DNA of 64,000 bases from an uncultured Ruminiclostridium sp. (GCA_910588335.1 CAJUQV010000018.1:3623-67622), one strand, 5' to 3'; counted from the stretch's first letter, positions 51,614-61,143 are shown. A program made the numbers and translations. The notes: generated by a model from the sequence alone, not told the origin.

Positions 51614-52423
51614 ATGTATATCCCCGTTGACAGCCACAATCATTCCACCCAGTCACCCGACGGTAAAAACACGCTCCGCGAAATGGCGGAAAAAGCGGCA
51701 GAGCTTGGAATAGAACACTACACCGTTACCGACCATCTTGAAATAAACAAATTCTACGACAAAGAGTTTCTGTATGAGGAACCGGTGAAACAGTCTTCTC
51801 AGCTTTTACCTGACCTGATAAAGGAATTTAAAGACAAAGTGGATATTCACTACGGTGTTGAGCTGGGACAGCCGCTTCACGATATCGAACTTACAAATCG
51901 TATGCTTAAAAACTATGAATACGAATTTATAATAGGTTCCTGTCATATGGTAAAGGGTTGGGACGATTTTTACTATCTGGATTATAAAAAAAACGATCCT
52001 CATTATTTAATGAAGCTTTATTTTGAAGAGCTTCTGGAAATGGCGGAATGGGGAAAATTTGACGTTTTAGGGCATCTTACTTACCCTTTGAGATATATCG
52101 AGGGAGATTTCGGAATAAAGATAGATATGGACAGATACACCGCCATAATAGAAAAAATTTTTACCACTCTTATTAAAAAAGGTATGGGAATAGAAATAAA
52201 TACGTCGGGACTCAGGGAAAAAATCGGCGTTACCCTTCCCTCAGAAAAATACGTTAATTTGTACAGAGAATTAGGCGGAGAAATAATAACAATTGGATCA
52301 GACGCCCACTGCGTAGAAAATCTCGGAAAAGGCATACAGGAAGGAATTCAAATTGCCAAAAACTGCGGATTTGATAAAATATACTATTACAATCACAGAA
52401 AACCCGTTTCAATAAATATATGA
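51614..52423 (+). CDS. hisK: Histidinol-phosphatase, PHP type
   Basis: The PHP-family enzyme removes phosphate from histidinol phosphate, the step between HisC and HisD. The 269-residue protein shows DSHNHSTQSPDGKNT at the N-terminus, VTDHLEINKF near residue 39, IGSCHMVKG near 112, and GSDAHCVENLG near 227, the set of trinuclear metal ligands. It is 44 kb from the his operon, which lacks this activity. It starts an operon with an Lrp-type regulator and an aminotransferase, suggesting amino-acid control. Confidence 0.93.
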   Translation: MYIPVDSHNHSTQSPDGKNTLREMAEKAAELGIEHYTVTDHLEINKFYDKEFLYEEPVKQSSQLLPDLIKEFKDKVDIHYGVELGQPLHDIELTNRMLKNYEYEFIIGSCHMVKGWDDFYYLDYKKNDPHYLMKLYFEELLEMAEWGKFDVLGHLTYPLRYIEGDFGIKIDMDRYTAIIEKIFTTLIKKGMGIEINTSGLREKIGVTLPSEKYVNLYRELGGEIITIGSDAHCVENLGKGIQEGIQIAKNCGFDKIYYYNHRKPVSINI

Positions 52424-52436
52424 AAGGAAGAACAAC

Positions 52437-52916
52437 ATGAAAAAAATAGTTGATCTGCTTCGTGAAAACGCACGGCTTACAAACGAACAGCTGGCAGTAA
52501 TCTCAGGCGTTACCGAAGAGGAGGTTGCAAAGGAAATAAAGCAGCTTGAGGATAACGGAACAATAATAGGATATTCCGCAATCATCAATGAAGAACAGCT
52601 GGATAAAAACGCCGTTACCGCATTTATAGAGGTAAAGGTATCTCCGCAGGTGGAATGCGGCTACGACGATATAGCAAAAGCCATTGCCCAGTATGACGAA
52701 GTGGATACCGTTCAGCTCATGAGCGGAAGCTTCGACCTTTCGGTAACCCTAAGGGGGAACAATCTCCGCGAGGTGGCGCTTTTCGTAAACGAAAGACTTG
52801 CTACCCTTGACGGAGTATTATCCACCACCACCCACTTCATACTTCAGAGGTATAAGGAAAAGGGCGTTAATTTTGCGGCGGACGAAGCCGACGAAAGGAG
52901 CCTTGTGTCACCGTGA
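52437..52916 (+). CDS. Lrp/AsnC-family regulator
   Basis: The 159-residue protein has an N-terminal winged helix-turn-helix (LLRENARLTNEQLAVISGVT then VAKEIKQLEDNGTIIGYSAI) and a C-terminal RAM ligand-binding domain (about 60-145) with VDTVQLMSGSFDLSVTLRG. Feast/famine regulators of this kind bind amino acids and control nearby metabolic genes. It overlaps the start of the aminotransferase, so the pair is a regulator-enzyme unit. The C-terminal 15 residues are extra and charged. Confidence 0.93.
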   Translation: MKKIVDLLRENARLTNEQLAVISGVTEEEVAKEIKQLEDNGTIIGYSAIINEEQLDKNAVTAFIEVKVSPQVECGYDDIAKAIAQYDEVDTVQLMSGSFDLSVTLRGNNLREVALFVNERLATLDGVLSTTTHFILQRYKEKGVNFAADEADERSLVSP

Positions 52917-54088
52917 TGGATTATGAAAAGCTGCTTTCCGATACGGTACAGGAGGTAAAATTTTCCGGAATAAGAAAATTTTTTGACATTGCCTCTACTG
53001 TTGAAAACGTCATTTCCCTGTCCGTGGGAGAACCCGATTTTAAAACCCCCTGGGCAATAAGAAAAGAAGCGATAAGAACATTGGAAAAAGGAAAAACTGC
53101 TTATACCGCCAATTCCGGACTTGCTCAGCTTCGCCGTTCCCTTTCGGAATATATTGAAAGAAAAACCGGCTTAAAATACGACCCCGATCATGAAATAATC
53201 GTAACGGTGGGCGGTTCGGAGGCGATAGACTGCGCCTTCAGGGCTTTGTGCGACCCCGGCGACGAGGTGCTTATCCCGGAACCCTCGTTCGTGTGCTACG
53301 CTCCGCTGGTAAAAATGGCTGGAGGAGTTCCCGTTATTATTGAAACAAAGCTGGAAAACAATTTTAAGCTTACCCCCGAGGAAATAAAAGAAAAACTCAC
53401 CCCTAAAACAAAAGCGCTGGTATTTCCCTACCCCAACAATCCAACCGGGGCGGTAATGCGCAAAGACGACCTTGAAAAGATAGCGGCGGTAATACGTGAA
53501 ACCGATATGGCGGTTATATCGGACGAAATTTACAGCGAGCTTACCTACGGCGCAGAACGTCATGTCTCAATTGCCGAAATTGAGGGAATGAAGGAGCGAA
53601 CCATACTGATAAACGGATTCTCCAAGGCGTTTTCAATGACGGGCTGGCGGCTCGGATATTTTGCCGCGCCCGCTCCGATTACAGGTCAGATGCTTAAAAT
53701 ACATCAGTACGCAATTATGTGCAGCCCCACGGTGAGCCAATACGCGGCTGTTGCGGCTCTTATGGACTGCGACGGAGAAGTGCTGCGCATGAAGGAGGAA
53801 TACAACGCCAGAAGGCGGTTTGTGGTAAAAAGCTTCAACGATATGGGACTTGAATGCTTTGAGCCGGAAGGCGCGTTTTACGCTTTCCCCTGTATCAAAT
53901 CAACTGGGCTTACCTCGGAGGAATTCTGTAAACACCTTCTGAATTCAAAAAAAGTTGCCATCGTTCCCGGAGACGCCTTTGGAGCGTCCGGAGAAGGCTT
54001 TGTGAGAGTAAGCTACGCTTATTCCCTCGCCCATCTCAATACCGCGCTTCAAAGAATCGAGGAATTTTTAAAGGAACTGAAAATTTGA
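52916..54088 (+). CDS. Class I/II PLP aminotransferase
   Basis: The 390-residue enzyme is an aspartate-aminotransferase-fold protein of the I-gamma type (PatA/AlaT/AraT-like). Visible sites: SVGEPDFKTP near residue 41, PYPNNPTGAV near 168, SDEIYSELTYG near 203, the PLP lysine in NGFSKAFSMTGWRLGY near 236, and the substrate arginine in FVRVSYAYS near 363. The keto-acid partner cannot be told. The start is ambiguous: GTG at 52913 or ATG at 52916, both overlapping the lrp stop; AAAGGAG is about 13-15 bases upstream. Confidence 0.93.
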   Translation: MDYEKLLSDTVQEVKFSGIRKFFDIASTVENVISLSVGEPDFKTPWAIRKEAIRTLEKGKTAYTANSGLAQLRRSLSEYIERKTGLKYDPDHEIIVTVGGSEAIDCAFRALCDPGDEVLIPEPSFVCYAPLVKMAGGVPVIIETKLENNFKLTPEEIKEKLTPKTKALVFPYPNNPTGAVMRKDDLEKIAAVIRETDMAVISDEIYSELTYGAERHVSIAEIEGMKERTILINGFSKAFSMTGWRLGYFAAPAPITGQMLKIHQYAIMCSPTVSQYAAVAALMDCDGEVLRMKEEYNARRRFVVKSFNDMGLECFEPEGAFYAFPCIKSTGLTSEEFCKHLLNSKKVAIVPGDAFGASGEGFVRVSYAYSLAHLNTALQRIEEFLKELKI

Positions 54089-54107
54089 GCCAAAAAAGGA
54101 AAGTAAT

Positions 54108-54635
54108 ATGGAATATTTTACTTTATACGATCAGGATCGCATACCGTTGGGGAAACAAATACTGAGAGGAGAAAAAATTCCCGAAGGCGAATATCATATA
54201 GCCATTCACGTATGTGTTTTCAACTCCGAAAATAAAATGCTGATCCAACAGAGGCAGCCCTTCAAAGAAGGTTGGTCAAATATGTGGGACGTTTCAGCGG
54301 GAGGAAGCGCGATTGCGGGAGAAAACAGTCGGGAGGCCGCTCAAAGGGAACTTGAAGAAGAAATAGGTCTGAAAATCCCCTTTGAAAAAATGCGCCCCAT
54401 ACTGACCGTTCATTTCGATCACGGCTTTGACGATATCTATACCGTATCCTCCGATGTTGACGTTAACGATTTAAAGCTTCAACACGAAGAGGTGAAGGCG
54501 GTAAAATGGGCTTCGGAGGAAGAAATACTTGATATGATCGCCGACGGCACATTTATTCCTTATCACGAACATCTTATATCTCTGCTGTTCTTTATGAGAA
54601 ATCACCGCGGAACATTCAAGCACGATGAGGAATAA
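54108..54635 (+). CDS. Nudix hydrolase (IPP-isomerase-like subgroup)
   Basis: A 175-residue Nudix protein. It opens YFTLYDQDRIPLGKQILRGE and has HIAIHVCVFNSENKMLIQQR, the pattern shared with type 1 IPP isomerase and the YfcD-like Nudix subgroup. The box is intact near residues 65-87 (GGSAIAGENSREAAQRELEE then EIGL). The gene lies between the aminotransferase and ispE. Next to an isoprenoid gene an IPP-isomerase-like role is tempting, but the isomerase's catalytic Cys/Glu arrangement is not evident, so I keep the broad call. Confidence 0.88.
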   Translation: MEYFTLYDQDRIPLGKQILRGEKIPEGEYHIAIHVCVFNSENKMLIQQRQPFKEGWSNMWDVSAGGSAIAGENSREAAQRELEEEIGLKIPFEKMRPILTVHFDHGFDDIYTVSSDVDVNDLKLQHEEVKAVKWASEEEILDMIADGTFIPYHEHLISLLFFMRNHRGTFKHDEE

Positions 54636-54639
54636 TACA

Positions 54640-55500
54640 ATGACCTGGATAAAAGTAAACGCGCACGCCAAAATAAACCTTTTCTTGGACATAACCGGCG
54701 TTTTGCCAAACGGATACCATTCCCTAAACAATGTTATGCAGCAGATAGAGCTTCACGACGAGGTTAAGGTATCACTTTCCGAAGGAAGCGGAGTGGAAAT
54801 CACCTGCGATAACCCCGCAGTACCTACCGACAAAAGGAATATCGCCTATAAAGCCGCCGCGCTTTTTACCGAAAAAACAGGTCTCTCAGCCAAAATAACC
54901 GTTGACATCAAAAAAAACATACCCGTTATGGCCGGACTGGGAGGAAGCAGCACCGACGGAGCGGCCGTGCTTAAGGCGCTTAATCGGCTTTGCGGCGAAC
55001 CGCTGACGTGTTCCGAGCTTGAGATGCTCGGCGCGGGATTGGGCGCCGATGTTCCTTTCTGTATAAGAGGAAATGCTGCTCTTTGCCGTGGTATAGGCGA
55101 AAAAATGACAAATATAAGAGGTCTTGAAAACTGCTGTATTCTTATTGTAAAGCCCGATTTTTCCTGCGGCACCTCGAAGGGATATAAGCTGTATGACAAA
55201 ACACCTTTAAAAAGCATGGGTGAACCCGACGGTCTGATTGCCGCGCTTAAAGAAAATAACATAAAAAAAACAGTAGGATATCTTTATAATATTTTTGAAT
55301 CACTTTATCGCGACAGCCGAATAGAAAAAATTAAAAATGATTTATTGTCCTCAAACGCTTTAGGAGCATTGCTTAGCGGGAGTGGAAGCGCGGTTTTCGG
55401 CCTTTTTGAAGATGAGGGAAAAGCCTTGGAAGCACTGTCCCGCTTAAATTATCCGTTCACGCTTTTGACAAAACCCGTTTTTTCTCTTGAAAAAAAATGA
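54640..55500 (+). CDS. ispE: 4-diphosphocytidyl-2-C-methyl-D-erythritol kinase
   Basis: IspE phosphorylates CDP-ME in the MEP pathway. The protein (286 residues) is a GHMP kinase: substrate segment AHAKINLFLDI, NGYHSLNNVMQQIELHDEV, the ATP loop PVMAGLGGSSTDGAA near residue 92, and LLSGSGSAVFGLF near 245. I choose the ATG at 54640 (MTWIKVNAHAK), with GAGGAA about seven bases upstream, over an ATG at 54625 inside the end of the Nudix gene. Together with dxr and ispG it makes three MEP enzymes in the window. Confidence 0.96.
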   Translation: MTWIKVNAHAKINLFLDITGVLPNGYHSLNNVMQQIELHDEVKVSLSEGSGVEITCDNPAVPTDKRNIAYKAAALFTEKTGLSAKITVDIKKNIPVMAGLGGSSTDGAAVLKALNRLCGEPLTCSELEMLGAGLGADVPFCIRGNAALCRGIGEKMTNIRGLENCCILIVKPDFSCGTSKGYKLYDKTPLKSMGEPDGLIAALKENNIKKTVGYLYNIFESLYRDSRIEKIKNDLLSSNALGALLSGSGSAVFGLFEDEGKALEALSRLNYPFTLLTKPVFSLEKK

Positions 55501-55515
55501 AATATGTGTTAAAAT
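55487..55515 (+). promoter_or_regulatory. Promoter of asp23-fakA-like genes
   Basis: TTGAAA (55487-55492), a 17-base spacer and TAAAAT (55510-55515); the -35 lies inside the end of ispE. Confidence 0.55.
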
Positions 55516-55564
55516 AATACATAATAACTCTGTTTACACTGTTATGTAAAAGGAGGGACACGAA

Positions 55565-55924
55565 ATGGTGCTTATTCATAATCACTTGGGAGAGATAAAC
55601 ATATCAAGGCAGTTTTTTGCTCAGCTTATCGGCGGAACGCTGACAAACTGCTTCGGAGTGGCGGACACAAACGCATGCACTCCAAAACAAAGCCTAAGGG
55701 AATCACTGCCATTTACCCGAAAAAAGAAATATATAGACAAGGGCGTCTCCGTCAGAACAGTAAGGGGGAAGCTACACGTAGATCTGCATATTACCGTCTT
55801 ATACGGAGTAAACATTTCCACCGCCGTGAGAAGCATACAGCATAAGATCACTTATGTTATAGAAGACGAAACGGAAATTGAAGTTGAAAACGTTAACGTC
55901 TTTATTGACGGAATAAAATCCTGA
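55565..55924 (+). CDS. Asp23/Gls24-family protein
   Basis: This 119-residue alkaline-shock/envelope-stress family member has the beta-alpha Asp23 core (GVSVRTVRGKLHVDLHITVL then VNISTAVRSIQHKITYVIED). A short Asp23 gene immediately before a DAK2-domain gene is a conserved arrangement in Firmicutes (YloU-YloV). Asp23 proteins are linked to the membrane and cell envelope, though molecular roles differ. The middle insertion (residues 30-58, polar, with a KKK run) is longer than in typical YloU. AGGAGG is the ribosome site. Confidence 0.88.
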   Translation: MVLIHNHLGEINISRQFFAQLIGGTLTNCFGVADTNACTPKQSLRESLPFTRKKKYIDKGVSVRTVRGKLHVDLHITVLYGVNISTAVRSIQHKITYVIEDETEIEVENVNVFIDGIKS

Positions 55925-55968
55925 ACCTACGCTACAAAAAATTTTATTATATTAAAAGGAGTGCGGCT

Positions 55969-57618
55969 TTGAGTATCAGCGGTAAAATGCTCCGCGACGC
56001 TATTATATCCGGGGCGAATAATATAGTAAACAATAAAAACACGGTGGACGAGCTTAACGTATTCCCAGTTCCCGACGGAGATACGGGAACAAATATGTCA
56101 ATGACCATAAAAAATGCTCTTCCCGAATTAAAAATGATGAGCGACGATGTTACCGTAAGCGCCGTGGCAAGCGCTACGGCTTCCGCTATGCTCAGAGGCG
56201 CAAGAGGTAATTCGGGCGTTATCCTGTCGCTTTTATTCAGAGGATTTTCCAAAGGCTTAAACGGAAAAAACACCGCCGAGGCGCAGGATATATCAAGATC
56301 CTTGAGCTTGGGCGTTGAATCCGCGTATAAATCAGTAATGAAGCCCACCGAGGGAACAATTCTTACCGTAGCGCGAGAAAGCTCGGAGGCAGCGTCAAAA
56401 AAAGCCGCCGAAGGAGCCGACATTGTAGAACTCTTTGACACTATAACTTCAGCCGCTAAAGCATCCCTTGATAAAACTCCGGAACTTCTTCCCGTTCTTA
56501 AAAAAGCGGGAGTTGTAGACGCAGGCGGAATGGGATTTTTAGTAATAATGCAGGGCATACAGAACGTTGTCAACGGAAACGGGGTTATTGCAAACGAGGA
56601 AGTTGATTCCGATATTAAGGGACCCGTTATAACCAACGCCGCAGGAAGCGTAGAAGCAGATATCGAATTCACATACTGTACGGAATTTCTTGTAAAGAAA
56701 AAAACCGATTGTAAAGACGCAAAGCTTCTGAGAGCTTATCTCGAAACAATAGGCGACTGTGTTGTGGTTGTTGACGACGATGATATAATAAAAGTGCACG
56801 TTCATACCGAACACCCCGGAAAAGCTTTGGAGCAAGGTTTGCTTTTCGGTATGCTGGTTAATCTTAAAATCGAAAACATGAAGGAGCAGCACAAGAATCA
56901 GGAAAAAAAGGTTGAAATGGCTAAAATGAAAAAAGCACAGCCCGCAAAGCCCGAAAAAGATTACGGTTTTGTATCTGTAGTAAACGGCGCGGGGCTTGAG
57001 GCTATTTTTTCCGATCTTGGCGTTGACAGCATCGTAAGGGGCGGGCAGACATCCAATCCGTCAACCGAGGACATAGTAGAAGCGATTCTGGCTACTCCGG
57101 CCAAAAACGTTTTTGTTCTCCCGAATAATAAAAATATCATTATGGCGGCTGAACAAGCGGTAAAACTTGTAAAGGACAGAAAGGTAATCGTTCTTCAATC
57201 AAGAACGGTTCCACAGGGAATATCCGCAATGATAGCATTTGACGGCTCTTTAAGCGTAAAACAAAACGGCGTTAATATGACAAAGGCCCTCGATAAGGTA
57301 GGTACCGGCTCCGTCACTTTTGCAGTACGCGACAGCGAATTTGACGATAAAAAAATAAAACAAGGCGATATTCTGGCCATGGAAAACGGAAAACTGGCCT
57401 TAGTAGAACGCGACGTGAAAAAAGCGCTTTTCAAGATAACCAAAAGGCTTGTTAAGAGCGATTCTTCTTATATAACCGTTATCTACGGCTCGGACGTCAC
57501 CGACGACGACGCGCAGGAAGCGTATGAGCTGTTGAAAACAAAGCTTGACAACGACTTGGAAATAGTTCTCGTTAACGGAGGACAGCCTATTTATTACTAT
57601 ATTGTTTCGGTGGAATAA
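55969..57618 (+). CDS. DAK2-domain fatty acid kinase-like protein (YloV/FakA)
   Basis: The 549-residue protein has an N-terminal DAK2 kinase domain: ELNVFPVPDGDTGTNMSMT near residue 32 (metal-binding aspartates) and RGARGNSGVILSLLFRG near 75. A middle domain includes CTEFLVKKK and ADIEFTYC near 230, and the C-terminal third is DegV-like in layout. FakA phosphorylates fatty acids presented by FakB for phospholipid synthesis; no fakB is in the window. The start codon is TTG at 55969, with AAAAGGAG eight bases ahead and no better ATG. Follows the Asp23 gene by 44 bases. Confidence 0.92.
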   Translation: MSISGKMLRDAIISGANNIVNNKNTVDELNVFPVPDGDTGTNMSMTIKNALPELKMMSDDVTVSAVASATASAMLRGARGNSGVILSLLFRGFSKGLNGKNTAEAQDISRSLSLGVESAYKSVMKPTEGTILTVARESSEAASKKAAEGADIVELFDTITSAAKASLDKTPELLPVLKKAGVVDAGGMGFLVIMQGIQNVVNGNGVIANEEVDSDIKGPVITNAAGSVEADIEFTYCTEFLVKKKTDCKDAKLLRAYLETIGDCVVVVDDDDIIKVHVHTEHPGKALEQGLLFGMLVNLKIENMKEQHKNQEKKVEMAKMKKAQPAKPEKDYGFVSVVNGAGLEAIFSDLGVDSIVRGGQTSNPSTEDIVEAILATPAKNVFVLPNNKNIIMAAEQAVKLVKDRKVIVLQSRTVPQGISAMIAFDGSLSVKQNGVNMTKALDKVGTGSVTFAVRDSEFDDKKIKQGDILAMENGKLALVERDVKKALFKITKRLVKSDSSYITVIYGSDVTDDDAQEAYELLKTKLDNDLEIVLVNGGQPIYYYIVSVE

Positions 57619-57628
57619 AATTGTAGAA

Positions 57629-57666
57629 ATTCAGCCAAATTTTCCGTAAAGAAAATTTGGCTGAAT
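57629..57666 (+). terminator. Perfect hairpin after the fakA-like gene
   Basis: 16-base perfect arms 57629-57644 and 57651-57666 (ATTCAGCCAAATTTTC and its complement) around CGTAAA. There is no T-run after it, so it may be a processing or attenuating hairpin rather than a strict terminator. Confidence 0.6.
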
Positions 57667-57693
57667 CAATAAAACAGAAAAGGAATACAAAAA

Positions 57694-58224
57694 ATGAAGC
57701 TGCCTGTAATAGAAACCAAAAGACTTTTACTTACCCCCCTTAAGCTCTCCGATGCGGAGCGTATTTTCCAAGGCTGGACAAGCGACACGAGAGTAACTAA
57801 ATTTATGATTTATTCCACTCACAAAACCGTGGAGGAAACAAAAGCGTGGCTGAAAACTGTTGTCAGCAGCACAGAAAACGAAAGTGCAAAAAGCGTTGAC
57901 GTAGGCTTCAGACTAAAAGAAAACGGAATGCTTATAGGCACAGGCGGAGCATACTACAAGCCCGAATATAACCGATGGAGCTTAGGCTACAACATTGCTT
58001 TTGATTATTGGCATCAAGGCTATACCTCCGAAGCTATGAAAGCGCTTACGGAATATTTATGCAGTATGGGAATAAAACGCTTTTTTTCCGACCATGCCGT
58101 AGACAATCCCAACAGCGGAAAGGTGATGGAAAAAATCGGGATGAAATTTGATCATATGGGAAGCTATTCCTGCCATGACGGAAGAGAGTTTGAAGCAAAG
58201 TATTATATTATGGATATGAAATGA
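57694..58224 (+). CDS. GNAT-family N-acetyltransferase (RimJ/RimL type)
   Basis: The 176-residue protein begins LPVIETKRLLLTPLKLSDAE, the RimJ/RimL-like opening, and has the acetyl-CoA region LGYNIAFDYWHQGYTSEAMKA near residues 105-125, with DHAVDNPNSGKVMEKIGMKF near 135-155. Such enzymes acetylate protein N-termini, spermidine, sugars or drugs; the target is unknown. Its stop overlaps the recG start by four bases, so it is probably translated with recG. Confidence 0.9.
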   Translation: MKLPVIETKRLLLTPLKLSDAERIFQGWTSDTRVTKFMIYSTHKTVEETKAWLKTVVSSTENESAKSVDVGFRLKENGMLIGTGGAYYKPEYNRWSLGYNIAFDYWHQGYTSEAMKALTEYLCSMGIKRFFSDHAVDNPNSGKVMEKIGMKFDHMGSYSCHDGREFEAKYYIMDMK

Positions 58225-60248
58225 TATTAAATAACACAGATATAAAAGAAATCAGGGGAATAAGCGATAAAAGAGCTTCAATGTATCATAAACTGGGAAT
58301 TTTCACCGCCGAGGACCTTATCGATTTTTATCCGAGAGATTACGTCGATTACTCCCGTCCAAAAAAAATATGCGAGATAGAAAACGAAGAGATTTGCGTT
58401 TTTAAAGGAGAGGTAACGAAAAAGCTTACACCTTATTTCGGCAAAGTAACGGTATATCACATCGCGGTGAGCGACGGAACGGACGAAATGCTGATAACCT
58501 TCTTCAATAACCGCTTTGCCTACGACAAGATTGCAGAAGGCTACAGATATCTGTTTTACGGGAAAGTAACGTGTACCTTTGCAAAAAAGGAAGCGCTGTC
58601 CCCGCTCTTTATTTTGGCGGAAAGCGAAAGTAAAATCGTTCCCAAATACCATCTTACCGGAGGACTCAGCAACAGCATAGTTATCTCAAATATGGTAAAC
58701 GCGTTGGAAAGGGCGGAATTCAGCGACCTTCTTCCGGAATATATAAGGGAAAAGGAAAATTTACTGCCATTAAAGGAATCGGTTTTCAATATTCACTTTC
58801 CACAAAGCGCCGAAATGCTTGAAAAGGCAAAAAAACGTCTTGTTTTTGAAGAGCTTCTGGTGCTTCAGTTAGGCTTGTCTTTGTTAGGAAAACAAAAACG
58901 CAAAGAGATCGGTATACCGATGGAAAAAGCGGATATAAAAGATTTTTTTGCTTCTCTTCCCTTTTCGCCCACAAACGCCCAAAAAAAAGCCATAAAGGAA
59001 TGCGTTTCCGATATGCTTAAGCCGCTGCCAATGAACAGACTGCTCCAAGGAGACGTGGGAAGCGGAAAAACGTTAGTCGCGGCGGCTGTAATGTATTTTA
59101 CCGTGAAAAACGGTTATCAAGCCACTTTGATGGCTCCTACGGAAATACTGGCGAAGCAGCATCGAGACACTCTTCGAGGTTTTCTGGAACCTCTCGGAAT
59201 AAATGTCGAGCTGCTTACGGGAGGGCTGAGTGCAAAGGATAAAAAACTTGTAAAAGAACGCATTAAAAGCGGAGAAGCGCAAATTATCGTGGGTACTCAC
59301 GCTCTTATACAGAAAAACGTGGAATTTAACCGTTTAGGCTTATCGATAACCGACGAGCAGCACCGTTTCGGCGTATCCCAACGCTCAAAGCTACAGGAAA
59401 AAGGTGAAAATCCCCATAGTCTGGTAATGTCCGCCACACCAATTCCCCGCACTTTGGCATTGATGATATACGCCGATCTGGATATATCGATACTCAACGA
59501 AATGCCTAAGGGTCGCCTTCCTGTAAAGACCTACGGGGTAGACAGCAGCTTTCATCAACGACTGTACAGATTCATTATAAAATATGTAAACGAAGGATAT
59601 CAGGCTTATATAGTCTGTCCTCACGTGGAAGAAGGAACAAGTGACAAGGCTGCGGCGACAAAGTATTTTGAAGAACTCAAAAGCGGTTATCTGTCGGGAA
59701 TTTCCTTGGGGCTGCTCCATGGCAAAATGAAGCAGACGGAAAAAGACGCGGTTATGAACGATTTTAAACAGAACAAAATATCGGTGCTTATCGCGACTAC
59801 CGTGATAGAGGTGGGAATAGACGTTCCCAACGCAGTGATAATGATAATCGAAAACGCCGAGCAGTTCGGCCTTTCACAGCTTCATCAGCTCAGAGGACGA
59901 GTAGGCCGCGGAAACACCCAGTCACACTGTATACTTGTAACCGACAGCAAAGGCGAATATACAAAAGCGCGCATCGACACAATGGTCTCCACAAGCAACG
60001 GCTTCGAGATAGCAAATAAAGATCTGGAACTGAGAGGACCGGGCGATTTTTTCGGATGCGCGCAGCATGGACTTCCCACTCTTAAAATAGCCGATATGAA
60101 CAGGGATATTGAAACCGTTTATCTCGCGCAAAAATATTCGCGCGAAATACTGGAGGAAGACGAAAGTCTTTCATCTGAAAAAAACAGCGGTCTTAACAGA
60201 CTTGTTAAAAATTTATTTAAAGCTGGTGAAAAATTTGGAATCAACTGA
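58221..60248 (+). CDS. recG: ATP-dependent DNA helicase RecG
   Basis: RecG reverses stalled forks and processes Holliday junctions. The 675-residue protein has the N-terminal wedge OB fold (about 50-150), then the helicase core: Walker A LQGDVGSGKTLVAAAV near residue 275, motif Ia MAPTEILAKQH, Walker B/DExH as TDEQHRFGV near 377, motif III SATPIPRTL near 400, and motif VI QLRGRVGRG near 555, followed by the TRG-region residues. The length is typical. Upstream overlaps the GNAT gene; downstream overlaps rsmE. Confidence 0.98.
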   Translation: MILNNTDIKEIRGISDKRASMYHKLGIFTAEDLIDFYPRDYVDYSRPKKICEIENEEICVFKGEVTKKLTPYFGKVTVYHIAVSDGTDEMLITFFNNRFAYDKIAEGYRYLFYGKVTCTFAKKEALSPLFILAESESKIVPKYHLTGGLSNSIVISNMVNALERAEFSDLLPEYIREKENLLPLKESVFNIHFPQSAEMLEKAKKRLVFEELLVLQLGLSLLGKQKRKEIGIPMEKADIKDFFASLPFSPTNAQKKAIKECVSDMLKPLPMNRLLQGDVGSGKTLVAAAVMYFTVKNGYQATLMAPTEILAKQHRDTLRGFLEPLGINVELLTGGLSAKDKKLVKERIKSGEAQIIVGTHALIQKNVEFNRLGLSITDEQHRFGVSQRSKLQEKGENPHSLVMSATPIPRTLALMIYADLDISILNEMPKGRLPVKTYGVDSSFHQRLYRFIIKYVNEGYQAYIVCPHVEEGTSDKAAATKYFEELKSGYLSGISLGLLHGKMKQTEKDAVMNDFKQNKISVLIATTVIEVGIDVPNAVIMIIENAEQFGLSQLHQLRGRVGRGNTQSHCILVTDSKGEYTKARIDTMVSTSNGFEIANKDLELRGPGDFFGCAQHGLPTLKIADMNRDIETVYLAQKYSREILEEDESLSSEKNSGLNRLVKNLFKAGEKFGIN

Positions 60249-60990
60249 TATAAAAAAAGAACGTTGGCGCTATCCTCGTTTTTTTGGCTCAACAGACGGC
60301 AAAAAAGCTTATATTAACGGTGAGGACGCAAAGCATATCTGCACTGTTCTGCGCATGGGCACCGACGAACTTATAGTGCTTTGCGACAACGACAATAACG
60401 ATTACCTTTGCAAAATAGCTTCATTGCAAAAGGATTCGGTAAGTCTTGACATTTTGGACGAAAGAAAAAACGAAGCAATGCCGACGGCGGAAATAACTCT
60501 TTTTCAGTGTCTCCCCAAAAGTGATAAAATGGACTTTATCGTACAAAAGGCAACCGAGCTTGGCGCTTCCGCAATCGTACCGATAATGTCAAAAAGATGC
60601 GTTTCGAGACCGGATGAGAAAAGCATTTCCAAAAAGCTGCAAAGATGGGAAAAAATAGCAAAGGAGGCTTCAAAGCAGTGCGGCGGCGGAAAAATACCGA
60701 CTATCGGCAAAATTGAGGATTTCAAAAAGGCCGCTGCGGAATATTCCAAAATCGGCTTGGGTATACTTTTTTATGAGTGCGGCGGAAAGAAGCTTTCCGA
60801 ACTTCCTATAAAAAACGCTTCAAAAATCGGCATTTTTATAGGAAGCGAAGGCGGATTTGAAAGCGAAGAAGCGGAATTTGCCGAAAATTGCGGTATTACT
60901 GCCGCGTCTCTCGGAAAAAGAATACTGCGCTGCGAAACAGCTTCCGTAGCTGCGCTTTCTATACTGATGAATTTAACAGGGAATATATGA
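60235..60990 (+). CDS. rsmE: 16S rRNA m3U1498 methyltransferase
   Basis: RsmE methylates U1498 in 16S rRNA helix 44. It is a SPOUT (knotted) enzyme: RYPRFFGSTDGKKAYINGED opens the PUA-like N-domain, PKSDKMDFIVQKATELG near residue 87 and the knot IGSEGGFESEEAEFAENCG plus LGKRILRCETASVAALSIL near 200-245 are complete. No ATG is placed properly. The TTG at 60235, overlapping the end of recG by 14 bases, gives 251 residues, the normal length; GTG at 60226 is the alternative. An ATG 126 bases upstream would add 42 residues lying entirely in recG. Confidence 0.9.
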   Translation: MESTDIKKERWRYPRFFGSTDGKKAYINGEDAKHICTVLRMGTDELIVLCDNDNNDYLCKIASLQKDSVSLDILDERKNEAMPTAEITLFQCLPKSDKMDFIVQKATELGASAIVPIMSKRCVSRPDEKSISKKLQRWEKIAKEASKQCGGGKIPTIGKIEDFKKAAAEYSKIGLGILFYECGGKKLSELPIKNASKIGIFIGSEGGFESEEAEFAENCGITAASLGKRILRCETASVAALSILMNLTGNI

Positions 60991-61025
60991 TTTTTTTGTG
61001 CAATTTGCTATATTTCCTATAACAC

Positions 61026-61054
61026 TTGAAAAAAAGTAAATTTTGTTATATAAT
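61026..61054 (+). promoter_or_regulatory. Promoter of the small acidic membrane protein gene
   Basis: TTGAAA (61026-61031), a 17-base spacer and TATAAT (61049-61054). Confidence 0.7.
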
Positions 61055-61143
61055 ATTTTCAGATAATTTTTCCAAAAGAATTAAATGTGCAGAAAAATTA
61101 TACGAAGAGGAAAAGACACTTCATCTAAGGAGGATATATTCAA

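Noticed and set aside
54108..54635. Type 1 IPP isomerase next to ispE
   Set aside because: Only general similarity at the start and Nudix box; the isomerase catalytic Cys/Glu pattern is not evident.
55947..56672. 241-residue minus-strand frame
   Set aside because: Antisense to the DAK2-domain gene; proline/serine-rich shadow of GC-rich codons.
60109..60234. N-terminal extension of RsmE
   Set aside because: Translates the end of recG in another frame; family proteins start at the RYPRFF region.
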